NCBI GenBank assembly: GCA_025766275.1
Contig: JAFKAC010000141.1
Coordinates: 55,751-119,750 of the forward strand
Reading direction: 5' to 3'
Source of the DNA: Lactarius indigo
Lineage: Eukaryota; Basidiomycota; Agaricomycetes; Russulales; Russulaceae
Length of the DNA stretch: 64,000 nucleotides
Position numbers and translations under genes: made by a program. Position 1 is the stretch's first letter. Each line of letters begins with the position of its first letter. Below are positions 1 to 10,829 of the stretch, one piece after another. The notes beneath the pieces were generated by a model. That model was not told where the DNA came from. It saw only the letters and a list, made by a program, of their open reading frames with translations, and searched no databases.

Positions 1-868
1 ATCGCTCGAGCGTGGCCATTTCCCTCTGCATGCGGCTCGCGCGGGTCAGCGGCGCGCCAGAGTCCACAGCGTCGGCCTCCATGAGCGCCGCGAGGGTCTC
101 CTCCTCCCCTTCCTCCCCCTCCGTGCGCAGGACGTCAAAGTCGAAGGGCGCCGCCTGGCCCTTGCGTGCGTGGCCGCCGTCGTCACGCCCGCGACGGACC
201 ATGGAAGGCCACATAATGGTGCTGAGCGCGTCGATGACGCGCGGGAGACCCGGGACGGGATCTTCGTCACCGTCGCCTGTGTCTGTATCTGTATCCGTGT
301 CTGGACGGTCGTGGTTGCTTTTGGGATGACGGGTGCGTTCGCCGTCTATGTACTCGAAACCGTGATCGGCAAGGTACGAGTCCGGCCCTTCCGGGGGGTC
401 GTCGTGGTGCGGGGGCTCGCTTCCCAGGGCCATGGCGAGGGCGACCTCAGGCTCGAAGCGGGTGAGCGCCTTGTGCAGCCCAAAGACTTGTTCTGCATAT
501 GGCTGGCGGATAAGGGGATAAGGGGGGCAGTCAGACGAGACGTAGACGAGAGGATCACCTGGCCGCGAGTCCAGACGAAAATGATAGCAGGAACACGACG
601 AGCCAATTGAAGGTCCCAGTAGGCGTATTCCACGAGATGAAAGTGCACGTCCGCGGAATAATACTTATTCTTGATCGTCCACGGCACGTCGACATTGGAA
701 GAGGGTAAGTCGGCCGAGTCGTCGCCGATGAAGAGTTTGATGACTGGGATGACGTTGGAGATGTTTTGAGTGAAGATGATTCATACATAACGTACGTTTT
801 ACCGCGGCTTTGGCTTGGTCCAGGGTCGCAGAAACGACCAGGATCCGACTCTCTCGATCTTCTGCCAT
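1..868 (-). CDS. alpha/gamma-adaptin-binding protein p34-like (Irc6-type), C-terminus beyond window edge
   Basis: Members of this family bind clathrin adaptor subunits and act in vesicle coat traffic; they have a small-GTPase-like fold. The start is ATG at 868 (MAEDRESRILVVSATLDQA), a first beta strand of the Rab-like fold. After a short intron reading resumes with NVIPVIKLFIGDDSADLP, then VDVPWTIKNKYYSADVHFH and RRVPAIIFVWTRG. A frame change near 545-560 implies another small intron. The next part has ALTRFEPEVALAMALG and ADHGFEYIDGE, followed by an acidic stretch, GLPRVIDALSTIMWPSM and FDFDVLRTEGEEEETLAAL; the 'LTRFEPEV' and 'HGFEYID' signatures are what I associate with p34. The reading frame is still open at base 1. 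A fragment of a second copy lies at 8402-8640. Family call from motif memory; fairly sure. Confidence 0.6.
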
Positions 869-920
869 ACCGTATGGCGAGGGTGTTCGCTAAAGATACC
901 GCCCGCTTTGATCGCAACAA

Positions 921-1330
921 TCATATACATACGCTTACAGTAATATTGACTGGCCGTGCGAGCTTGGCATTTCCTGCTTCATACTTACATCTCAGTGTAG
1001 ATTTGCTATGGTATAGTAACAGGCCTAGGCTTATCACCCTTAAGAAGACTATCCATGTCTGCCTCGCCAATGTTCTCCGATCTCGATGTCGGCTCGCAGA
1101 TGGCCCATGGTTCTCGTGAACCATTTGTACGTGGTACAAGGACATCCTGTCCAACCAATCAAGGTAGTGCTCCGCCGACACTGACCTCGGACTACATTTT
1201 ACTAACGTACTGCAGGTATTCGTCGACGCCTAAAGCTTCTGCGAGAATCATTTCCGTGATGAGGAGTATGCGAGTAACAAACGTCATCAAGCTTCCATTC
1301 CTCATATGCATTGTAGATAATAGCTGCGAG
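921..1330 (-). CDS. possible small spliced gene, unrecognised
   Basis: On the minus strand a frame open from about 1330 (LMTFVTRILLITEMILAEA, then LGVDEY) can be joined through a GT-AG intron (donor near 1215, acceptor near 1182) to an 86-codon frame. That frame contains EHYLDWLDRMSLYHVQMVH and a basic stretch, and ends at a stop at 921-923. The composition is protein-like, but I recognise no family and see no convincing ATG. It lies just upstream of the p34-like gene, on the same strand. It may be chance. Confidence 0.2.
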
Positions 1331-2313
1331 GTGAGATAGAAAGCCTCAACCCGAGAGGAAGACGTAGATGGAGATGCGAGATGAAGCTGAAGTGCGACGA
1401 ATCACGCGCAGGGCTTATCGATGACGTATATGGATACCAATTCGAATCACTCACGAGACGGAGTGCACACTAAATAGAGAGAGGGGGGGGGGGGGGGGTT
1501 GAGAATACCAGGGAGATAATGAACGAGGGGGGAACCAAGGTCTGATATGCGCGGACACATTAGGAATTATTGTAAAGGTGTGCTGGTGTACTAGGTATTG
1601 ACATTAGGCTCGTCTTGATGCTTTGTAGCGTTGGCGTGGAATGGTGTGATCTAGGGCCGATCGAGTGTAGATGACAGGACGCGAGTGATGAGTAAATCAG
1701 CTCAAGGGGAAGATGATAAAGCTGGAGGAGACCGGGATGTAGCGAAGAAAATCGAGACGAGACAGAGACCATGACACCACTTCCCGACGATGATGGCAAG
1801 GAAAGACGACTTCTGAAGGAACGTGTTACTGACCATTACAAGGGAAAACAGGGGACTTCGATGCGCATTCAGGTCCTTCCTGAATCCACCAGAAGTGTCT
1901 GATAGTGGGGATCAGGGTGTAGTGAGATGCGAGTGGGCACGCGGTCCTTTGTCTTGAGGTCGGCTACGAGGCATGAGACCGCCATGAGGTGTTGGTGCTG
2001 GAGCTGAAGATGAAAGTAATAATGGACGAATGGTCTACGGGTATGTGCCTGAATGCCGACTGTTATATATGTACCAGTCCATACTGTATCAGTAGAACCT
2101 CTCCCCCTCGCCCATTCGCCCTGAAAAACTGAAAGCTTTGCTCACTTACTCCGTTCCGTTCTTCCACCAACTTTCCTGCGCATCCATAGTCGCTCACGAG
2201 TTCATTCACCCCACTAACTACAGTTTGCCTACCCGTCGCCCTCGTGACGCCTGCTCTCCAGTTCAGCCCCTATCACTTTCTCCTTCGTTCCCACTCCCCC
2301 ACTTGTGTCCATC
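1331..2313. other. no gene recognised; G16 run
   Basis: Nothing with family resemblance was found on either strand. A run of 16 G occupies 1483-1498. The stretch ends at the start of the Gag-like relic. Confidence 0.5.
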
Positions 2314-3541
2314 ATGCCCTTGCAATCGGTCCCTGGACAAGCCACCAGGCTGGCTAAAGCTCCATACTTCTCTGGTCGATGTAACGACCCTATTGTCTAT
2401 TTCCCGTTTAAATATGACACTCTTACTACTGAACACGGACTCGGCGATAGTCAGAAGGTGGAAATCATCGTGCATTATATCGCGCCCCACATGCGCGAAC
2501 TTTGGAACTCTTGATGGCTGTGGTACTGACGATTGGGCAACCTTCAAATCGAACTTGGAAAGCCTGTACCCAGATTTATCGGCGGCCAATTACACCAAAA
2601 GAGCCCTGCAAGAGTTCGTGGACATCTCCTCCAAGACTCGCATGCGAGACGAAGACGACGTTATGATTTACTACCGTCCTTTCCTCACTCACAGTAATCC
2701 CCTCTCTAATAAACAACGAATCTCGGAAGAAGAACGAAGCCTTGAGTTTTTCCGAGGTTTCCACTCAGACGACCGCGAACTTATGTTTCGTCTATCTGCT
2801 ATGAAACCCGACCACCTCGTAGGGTTACCATATGATCTTGAAGATGTTCTTGCTACAGCTCGAAGACAATTTTCTGGCGTACAATTATCCGACTTTCCCT
2901 CACGCGAGTTTCGCCATGGCCCCATTAACCTCAGAGAGTCATATCATGCGGACCCCGATCAATATTAATGGATGCGACGACTATCTGGACGCGAAGATCG
3001 CGACCCGCGACTTCGGCAAGAGTGCATGTCCCAGTACAGCCGCGACTCAACGGATGACTGCGATTCTTGGAGCGACGATAGTCCTAGCGTGAACGCGACT
3101 CGCCACGTGATCGTGACTTCCAAGACAGTCCGCTACGAGATAAGGACCATCCTCACGGATGACGGCCCCAGGTTGCAAGTATCCTCCACCGCGAAGTACT
3201 AAGCCCCCCCTCCAGCCAGCACCAAACCCGCTACCACCGCATACCAACCTCAGACCCAGTCTACCGCCTCTCTCATAACGCAGCCAGATGACGCGCCGTC
3301 CTATTTCCGCCCAATGCTACGGACCTGCGGCTGTATTTTCTGCGCCGACCCTAGTCATTACGTCCGCCAGTGCCCGATCGCAAAAGATTATGTCTACATC
3401 GGCCGCACAGTTATTCAAAACGACCGACTTTGCCTCCCAAACAGGCAGCCAAATCCCAACGACGGCTATGGCCTAAAGCCAGCCGTTGACAAGTGGCTCG
3501 CGGCCAACTCTGTGCATTCCGCTCTCCGGCCCACACTTTGA
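2314..3541 (+). pseudogene. decayed Ty3/gypsy-type Gag with zinc knuckle
   Basis: Gag forms the retrotransposon particle and binds RNA. From ATG 2314 the frame reads through GQATRLAKAPYFSG and GLGDSQKVEIIVHYIAP. It stops at 2512-2514 and continues in another frame with DDWATFKSNLESLYPDLS, YTKRALQEFVDISSKTRMR and ISEEERSLEFFRGFH, the usual core of agaric Gag proteins. Further frame changes and a stop near 3200 precede a zinc knuckle of form CX2CX4HX4C at about 3335-3376 (CIFCADPSHYVRQC). The frame ends at 3539-3541. No protease, reverse transcriptase, integrase or LTR was found next to it. At least three breaks make it non-functional. It lies between the p34-like gene and the first hydrolase gene, where the duplicated block has no counterpart, so it may be an insertion there. 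Confidence 0.75.
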
Positions 3542-4360
3542 GCATCAAGAATCTTGTTCGAGAACGGTCAGATCTTTCGAACTCGCAGTCACGACGCGCC
3601 ATGCGCACACGGCGCCACCTCCACCTTCCCCTCGACCTTCCGGTGTCTTGCCTGTTTCACGCTAACTAACCTAATACTTCTCTGTTTCAAACCAACCAAT
3701 CTGACATCTCGCTTCCCATAGACATCGAGAACTTGATCCCGCTAAGTACTCTCTCCTCTACAACAATCACTATCCTGCTATTTTTCTGACCATATATATG
3801 ACGCTTTGGCCGTAATACGGGGCGTGTATCTGTGTGTGTCTCTCTTTCATTCGCTCGTGCGATCTAAGCCAAGTTCTTGTTCAGTGTCTTCCTGTCTGCG
3901 TGAAGTCTTTGAGTTGCCTCCCACCGTCTTTTGACTTGTCCTACCTCCGACCCCGTCCGCCTTCGTCCTATCTCTCACGCATGTTCTCGGGACGACTTAT
4001 ATACTCGCAAAATCTGTCTACCACTCCGCGCTGGTCTCCCCCTCATGTGTTGATGATGCTACCAGCACCAAAGCAAGTCAGTCACCCGAACCACGTGCCT
4101 CTCTCCCATGGTAGGAAACCTCAAAAACGTGGAAGGTGGTGGTGCCCGAACGCAACCTGAACGTGTCAAGGGTTTGAATAATACGTAAGTGCAAGCGCAC
4201 GAAAGTGCGTCTGGCTTGTGCAGCTCATGCATGTGCCGACGATAGCGTCTTCACCAGCGTTGACAAAGAGAAACAGAGCGGCCGCGCCGTCATAGTTTTG
4301 CCGCCACCATTGTTTCGTCGACTCCGACGATACCTTTTCTCTCCGACAGGCTGGGACTCA
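3542..4360. other. no gene recognised
   Basis: Pyrimidine-rich sequence downstream of the Gag relic. No frame with family resemblance, and no retrotransposon pol remains were seen. Confidence 0.4.
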
Positions 4361-4941
4361 CTCTAGGACCACCTGAATCCCTTCGGGGATAAGGAGCGCC
4401 AGGTTCCCGTGATCAAGCAGTTCGCCGACGGCATGGGGGACGGCGACTCAGGAGGACCGATCATGGAAAACTCTATCTGTGAACACCGCGCTCCGGAGCC
4501 ACGAGGCCCCGTGACGGAAGTGACTCGGATCACTTGTTTTTTTTTTTTCCGGTTCCATATACGTGCACCATCTACACTGAGTACTTGGATCACGTTTGAC
4601 GATAGAGCGTCGCTCGAAAAAGCTAAGCCTGTGGTGGGCAAATACGTCGCATACGCGATCAGGGAAACCCCGCTATTGCGCACGCGTTCGGCCAGATAGA
4701 GAAGGTTGAGGAGACGAAAATCACCGTCATCGGTTGGAAAACCGCCGAGGTAAATTGGGCACTCTCAGATAGATCTCAGGACCTGCTGCTTATGGGGCTT
4801 ATGGAGCCGGAATTCCAGGACCAGGAGACGACCAGGAACTCCGACGAAGTGAAAGAAATCATCAAGGAGATGGGCCAGGTCGGAGAATTCGACTCAGAGC
4901 GCACCATGTCTCTTGACTTCACGCTTGAAGAGGCTGCTTAA
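4361..4941 (+). pseudogene. unrecognised gene remnant or multi-exon gene
   Basis: An acceptor-like CTCACTCTAG at about 4351-4360 opens a frame reading DHLNPFGDKERQVPVIKQF, then GDSGGPIMENSI, up to a T-rich tract near 4540. A second stretch reads through PVVGKYVAYAI. A third, in another frame, reads IAHAFGQIEKVEETKITVI then GWKTAEVNWALSDRSQDLL, and ends LDFTLEEAA at the stop 4939-4941. The third stretch loosely recalls dimeric alpha/beta-barrel proteins, but I would not assign a function. The frame changes could be introns or decay; several in-frame stops favour a remnant. Confidence 0.35.
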
Positions 4942-5311
4942 TCCCGATGTACCTATCGACTTATTTTGGAACCTTAGAATGACGGATAGGCATCGGTATG
5001 ATCACGCTTCTTGAATAAACGCGGCGTTAGTTATACCCGGGAAAAAAAAGAGACATCAAAAGTACACCACTGAGAACCTGCAGAGGACACCTAAATACTA
5101 GTTCTATTAAGTACCTACGATCACAGCTGTAGGAGTTACGTAAAAGTAATAAGGACTATCGTGGTTACGGAGTAGTGAGGGGGAGATGCTATCAGTCTGT
5201 CCACTTCGGTATAAGAATGGGACGGAATCGTAGAAAAGAGTATACGTGATCTGACTGAAAGGTGGTGTATGAGAACCATAGCCATAGCTGGCTATCAACG
5301 CCGTGGCGATG

Positions 5312-6452
5312 TCACAGCGTCTTCTTGAACCAAGCAACGGCCTGCTCAAGACCTCCCTCGTACCCGGCCTTAACTTCAGGAACTTGCAGATTTGGTCGTA
5401 CGGCGAAACCATGAGCGGTCCCTGTGCACAGACGAACTGAATGAGGTGAACCCTGGTGTGCTAGAACGAAAGACTTGCCGTTCCAAATCTTAAACTCGTA
5501 GTCAACGGGATCGGGTTTTTCCTCCTGTTCTTTAAAAATAGATTGTGCGGTCTTGACATCCTTATCCTTGAAGCTCATGTCCTCTGCAGTTGTCAGCGTA
5601 CGATAAGACATGGAATTCGTTTAGTATTACCTTCAGCCAGCAGCCAAGACGTGGGAACCTGAGGTAATAAGACAGTAAGTAAAACCTGTTAAGTTAAAAT
5701 GGCAGTTACCTTGATGTCCCGGATCTCAGCCGGCGACAAACTGGCAGGGTGCGCGATCACGATGGTGTTCACCGAGTCGGTTGAACCCAGACGAGCAGCC
5801 ATGGCACCGCCAAAGCAATACCTGGTCCAATTCGAGGTCTCAGTAGGAAGATTTCCTGGTCCCACATTGGGAAACACTCACCCAACAGCACCAATCCTCT
5901 CATAACCCTTTTCGGATTTAATTTTCTTGATGAACTGTGTAATCAAGGCACGTTGATGGGGTGTGGGACACTTTCCGGGTTAAAGAACGTACCGCATGGA
6001 CTCGAAGGTCAACAACAGATGGGCGGTTGGCGATCATCCTCGGCACGGCCGCAAGGACCTTGAAAACGACGACACCTAGACTGGTCCATGTCATTTTGAC
6101 GCCAGCACGATCGGGAAGATTGGGCTCCAGATCAGTCACACGGAACGTTGGCTTGCCTGACTCGGAGGGGCGAGGAGATGAGCATCAGTTGCAAGAAGCA
6201 CGACGTATGTGAACGCAACCCACCGTCGAAGAAATCAGGAATCCAGACGTCCACACCTACGCGTTCAGCAAGATGGTCTGCAACGATCCTCGGATTCGGC
6301 AAGGCAAGACCAAATACATCAGTGAGCAGAACAATTGCCCTGGTCGACTGAGTGGAGTCACCCCGCGCTGGGGTAAAGTAGTCTGGACCAACCATGGAGC
6401 CCTTTGGCTCACCCGGGAGGACAAAACCTTTGTAGCAATCTGGGCAACTCAT
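5312..6452 (-). CDS. dienelactone hydrolase family protein, copy 1
   Basis: An alpha/beta hydrolase of the dienelactone hydrolase family (fungal Aim2-like), which opens lactone or ester substrates with a Cys-Asp-His triad. ATG at 6450-6452 gives MSCPDCYKGFVLPGEPKGS; the stop is at 5312-5314. Five introns join the exons cleanly: FFDG/KPTFRVTDLEP, VHA/FIKKIKSEKGYERIGAV, G/YCFGGAMAARLGSTDS, DIK/VPTSWLLAE and E/EDMSFKDKDVKTA. The nucleophile lies in YCFGGA, the likely acid in the AEED segment and the histidine in GTAHGFAVRP. About 260 residues, the family norm. No signal peptide, so probably cytosolic. It is closely paralogous to 8775-9920, with introns at the same places. The physiological substrate cannot be told. 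Confidence 0.85.
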
Positions 6453-6498
6453 GTCTGGGGCACTTCAAGGAGAGGTTCGTCCTCGTGGTCCCCAGGAA

Positions 6499-6508
6499 GG
6501 TATATAAA
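6499..6508 (-). promoter_or_regulatory. TATA-like element of hydrolase copy 1
   Basis: TATATAAA-type sequence about 47 bp upstream of the ATG. The preceding ~40 bp, including AAGGAGAGGTTCGTCCTCGT, is nearly identical to the same position before copy 2, so promoter-proximal DNA was duplicated with the gene. Confidence 0.5.
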
Positions 6509-6509
6509 G

Positions 6510-8400
6510 GGTCAAGGAGAAGCGCCGTTGGCTGCTGTGCCGTATGGCTTCGTCACTGGTCACCGGCAATAGGCAATATCTGATCCGGACTCGGAGGACG
6601 CGGAGGCAGCTGAGTCACACTGGACCCGCACCTTTGGGGGCTTGTCTGAAACAGAGGATATATCCGAGGGGGAGATCTCATAGTGAAGAATCAGACGATA
6701 TTGAGACGTGAAAGCAATCCAACATAGAAGATCCAAAACCGATCTCTTTGCTCAAATTACCTGCCAGTCATCAGTAAAACTGCGGTATTTACTAAAATGT
6801 CAAACCACTTACATTGGACGCAAGGAAGCCAGGGACCGGTGATGAAAGATCTAACATGCTGTCGTTGTCATTGCCTAGGCCTGAAACTGTCCAGCGCAGA
6901 GAGTGAACGCCCTAGTTCAAGTGCTCGCACTAAGCTTCCGTGATACTGCCCCCAGCAGGCGTCGATGATCTCTGGGAGAGGGAAGCAGAAAATATGGATT
7001 CTGACAAGATGAGCGACATCACTCACTGAAGGACACCCCAACCAGGGAGAGGAAGGCGGCGGCGCGGGTGAGTAGGCAGTGGCAACTCTGGTGACGGTGT
7101 GTCAGGAGAGGTAGGGGTGATGGCTGTACCTACCTCTCATTTGCGACAGCGAGGGTGGGCAGGAAGACGGGGGGGTGGGGTGGGGAGACAGTGGTAAGGC
7201 GAGGAGGTGGCGGCACAGGCAAGGAGGTGATGGTGCGGGAGGGGATATGGGGGGAGGACAAGGAAAACAGTGGCGAGGGATGCCCCTCACGCAATTGCCA
7301 AGCAAGGAATGATGGGGAGCAGCTCAGTTTTGAATCTGTGGAAAAAGAGAGGGCTACGGCTGCGAAAGTGGGGGCCATACCTTGTATTGCGGTGATGACG
7401 CCGAATGCCTCCACTCTTGTCATGCTTTCTATGCCAGTGCTCAACCAGCATTGCAAAGTCATTGTCAGTATTGGCACACTCTTCTCCTATGAGAGATAAT
7501 AGAAACGAATGACGCAGGCCCACAGAATCACTACATCCTCGGGGTCCGGAGGAGTTAGGATAGTTTCTTGAAACTAGGGATACTGGCAGCAGGTGAGATC
7601 AGAATGGGCACTATGGGGAGGGCGCCGAAGACGAGGTCCTTGTCCTTCTTTGTTGCTATTATGGCCGTTTTTCTTTGAGCAGACGAGTGTGAAATTGGCA
7701 AATAACTCAAACGTGTGGAGGTACTCTTCTGGGATCTTGGAAAGTAGCAACTCGACCACGTGTTGAGCACCAATGACGAGAGATTAATGACAAGAACTGA
7801 TGATATGATGGACGGACGACGAGAAGTTAGCAATAGAAAGAGACTCGTATAGAGAGAAGTCGGATGTAACAACCAGATCTCGTCACTGTTTTTTTGTAAA
7901 GCTCGGGAGACTGCAGTACTGACCCAGTAGCAGCAACGTCCATCTGCAGTCCATGCCGCACGAACACTGTACGTTCTGAGTGATACCCACTTCAGGCTTT
8001 GATTTTCAAGCCAAAACCTAACGAAATCTCAATATGCAGCAGCATCTCGTGTTCCATCATAATTACGGTAATCCCCAGCCTGTGCGACACACATACACAC
8101 ACCTTTCCAGTTTGTCTCCCCGTTCACTCTCGACCCGCACGTCCTCGCCCTCGAGCCCAACCGTCGCGCTACGCTTGCTGCGCATGCGGCCTGGCGCGAG
8201 GTGCCTTGCCTCCGGGTTCGGACCACCCGTGTCCGTGTCCCGGCCGGAGAGGAGTCACGGCGTCTTTCGTCTTTCGGTGGGATGGATGTTTCGTCAGTCG
8301 CTAACACACAACAGGTTCCGTCCGATTTCTAAACCGCACGGCTGTTGCTTATTCCGAGGCTCGTATGTTGTGTTAATCTCGTAGCGGTGTTTGTAGTCAA
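6510..8400. other. no gene recognised between the hydrolase copies
   Basis: Minus-strand frames at 7130-7520 and 7574-7870 have protein-like patches (for example HWHRKHDKSGGI and ELLLSKIPEEYLHTFELF), but I found neither a consistent splice path nor a family. Purine-rich stretches occur at 7050-7280. Confidence 0.35.
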
Positions 8401-8401
8401 G

Positions 8402-8640
8402 TCAATCCACAAAATGATCAGAATACAAATATTTGGGTAGCGCCGCGAAGGCCTCCTCGTGCCCCTCCTCCTTGCACAGGAATTCAAAGTCGAAGGGTGA
8501 CGTGAGCGGCACCACTTGGCCCTTGCGCGCGTCGTCGACGTCGTCGCGACCCGCGGTCTTGTTGAGGTGATGAGTGCGCTGGCCGACCATACACTGAAAC
8601 CGTGGTTGGCAAGAAGGGGCGAGTCCGGCCCCCTTTGATG
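8402..8640 (-). pseudogene. fragment of a second p34-like gene copy
   Basis: The minus strand repeats two separated parts of the p34-like gene at 1-868: the part ending in ANHGF (compare ADHGFEYIDGE) and the part DDARKGQVVPLTSPFDFEF (compare ARKGQAAPFDFDVLRTEG). The intervening acidic segment and everything 5' are missing. Immediately beyond 8640 the sequence turns into DNA homologous to the 3' flank of hydrolase copy 1 (5190-5310). The breakpoint is therefore near 8640. Not expected to be functional. Confidence 0.7.
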
Positions 8641-8774
8641 GGAGAACGCTATCGCCTTGTCTACTTCGGTATATTACAAGAACAGGATGGAGTTGTATAA
8701 AAGAGCATATGTGATCCGAAAGGTGCTGGAAGAGAGAATCACGGGTATAGTTGGCTGTCGACGATGTGGCGATG

Positions 8775-9920
8775 TCACAGAGTCTTCTTGAACCAAGCAA
8801 CAGTCTGCTCAAGACCTCCCTCGTACCCGGCCTTAACTTCGGGCACTTGCAGATTTGGCCGCACGGCGAAACCATGAGCGGTCCCTGTGCACAGACGAAC
8901 TAAATGAGGTGAACCCTGGTGTGCTAGGAAGGAGGACTTGCCGTTCCAAATCTTAAACTCGTAGTCAACGGGATCGGATTTTTTCTCTTGTTCTTTAAAA
9001 ATAGATTGCGCGGTCTTGACATCCTTATCCTTGAAGCTGAAGTCCTCTGCTTTGGTCAGTGCCAACCGAGGTACGATGTTCTTTGAGCATTACCTTCAGC
9101 CAGTAACCAAGACGCAGGAACCTGAAGTAGTAAGGTGGCAGGTAAAACCTCTAAAACGGAACACTGTTGAGTTAAAAAAACAGTTACCTTGATGGCTCGG
9201 ACCTGAGCAGGCTTCAAACTGGCAGGGTGCGCGATCACGATTGTGTTCACCGAGTCGGTTGAACCTAGACGAACAGCCATTGCACCACCAAAGCAATACC
9301 TGATGCAATTCATGCGTCAGTAGGCAGATTTCTTGGTCCCGCATTTGCGAACACTCACCCAACAACGCCAATCCTCTCATAACCCTTTTCGGATCTAACT
9401 TTCTTAATGAACTGGGTAATCAAGGTACATTTATGGGCGTAGGACGATTTCCGGGTTAGGGAACGCACCGCGTGGACTCTGGGGTCAACAACAGATGGGC
9501 GATTGCCGATAAGTCTGGGAAGGGCTAAAAGGACCTTGAAGCCGAGGACACCCATGTCGGTCCATTTCATCTTAACACCTGCACGATCGGGCGAACGAGG
9601 CTCCAGATCCTTCACTTTGAATGGTGGCTTGCCTGAAGGACAAGGAGACACGCATTAGTCGCAAGAAGCGTGGCATGCAAACACAACCCACCATTGAAGA
9701 AATCAGGAATCCAGACATCCACACTGACGTGTTCGGCGAGGTGGTCTGCGACGATCCTCGGATTCGACAAAGCAAGACCAAAAATGTCAGTGAGTAGAAC
9801 AATTGCCTTAGTCGGTTGAGGGGAGTCACCCCTTGCCGGGGTTAAGTAGTCGGATCCAACCATAGAGCCCTTTGGCTCACCCGGGAGGACGAAACCTTTG
9901 TAGCAATCTGGACAACTCAT
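8775..9920 (-). CDS. dienelactone hydrolase family protein, copy 2
   Basis: Paralogue of the gene at 5312-6452 with the same exon-intron plan. ATG at 9918-9920 (MSCPDCYKGFVLPGEPKGS), stop at 8775-8777. Exon joins are FFNG/KPPFKVKDLEP, VHA/FIKKVRSEKGYERIGVV, G/YCFGGAMAVRLGSTDS, IK/VPASWLLAE and E/EDFSFKDKDVKTA. The Cys nucleophile is in YCFGGA and the His in GTAHGFAVRP, so the triad is kept. I found no stop or frame break. Most differences from copy 1 lie in the first two exons (for example RSPDRAGVKMKWTDMG versus NLPDRAGVKMTWTSLG), which could change the substrate pocket. Probably cytosolic; substrate unknown. Confidence 0.85.
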
Positions 9921-9960
9921 GTCTGGAGCACTTCAAGGAGAGGTTCGTCCTCGTGGTTCC

Positions 9961-9974
9961 TGGGTATATATATA
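9961..9974 (-). promoter_or_regulatory. TATA-like element of hydrolase copy 2
   Basis: TATATATATAAT about 45 bp before the ATG, at the same place as in copy 1. The flanking ~40 bp is shared with copy 1. Confidence 0.5.
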
Positions 9975-10829
9975 ATCAAGCAGAACTCCGCTGGCCGCCG
10001 TGTGGATCACCCGCAGGTCATGGGCAATTCCGGTTTTGGAGGACAGAACCCAAACCTGATGCCAAGTTGCGCCCCCTTGGGACTAACCTTCTCATTCAGA
10101 ATGTTCACGTGGCCGTAAGAGGGATCCAGATTACTCTAGATGGACGTGACATCCATTGGAGAGAGGGGTTATCAGTGTCAAACTAGCTTCACAGGTGCCG
10201 CGACTTTCAAGTTGACATATTTAAACCGCCGCGGTGCGTCGAAAGAGAAGGTCACACGTACAGTATGAATCCCCTCGTACGTTTTTCCAATCACCTCGTG
10301 TATCTAGTACCCGCACGGACCTTCTTGTAGCTAGCACATACGTTTGGACAAGCGTTTTCTGTTTGACGAGCCAGAACGCCCTTCTCTGGAAACGGGACGC
10401 GTTTATTGTGCGAGTTTGGCAACGACGTAACTCAACTTTACTCGTGTGCAGCAGGGACTTTTTTGGACGCACTTCGACCGATGAACCAGGCAACGCGAAG
10501 TAGGCAGATTCTTGGAAAGGACGGGGGCCCCGTCTCATTACCGATAGCACCGCGAACGGCGTTTTCATTATGCACGCACACATTGAGGTTGATAGGACCG
10601 CTGGTTATCAAATACCACGGTGCGGCGCTGGAATTGGGGAAAGGCCTCGGGCCTGTCCACCCCGGGCCCATAATTTCTCTCGCGAGACACGGGCCACAAG
10701 AAGAATGAGGTTGAAAGCGATCTAGATGGTCCGCCAGAAAAATAAGAGGCTGGAAGTTGTTTTTATTTTTCTATCGAATGACCACACATGTTCGTTACGG
10801 TAGAAGTACGCCGAGTCACTCTGCCTGGG
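9975..10829. other. no gene recognised
   Basis: Intergenic DNA between the hydrolase promoter and the 3' end of the DUF6697 gene. The open frames here have no family resemblance. Confidence 0.4.

Noticed and set aside
4445..4470. GDSGGP, the active-site motif of trypsin-like proteases
   Set aside because: No His or Asp motifs and no protease-length frame around it; a chance match in an unrecognised remnant.
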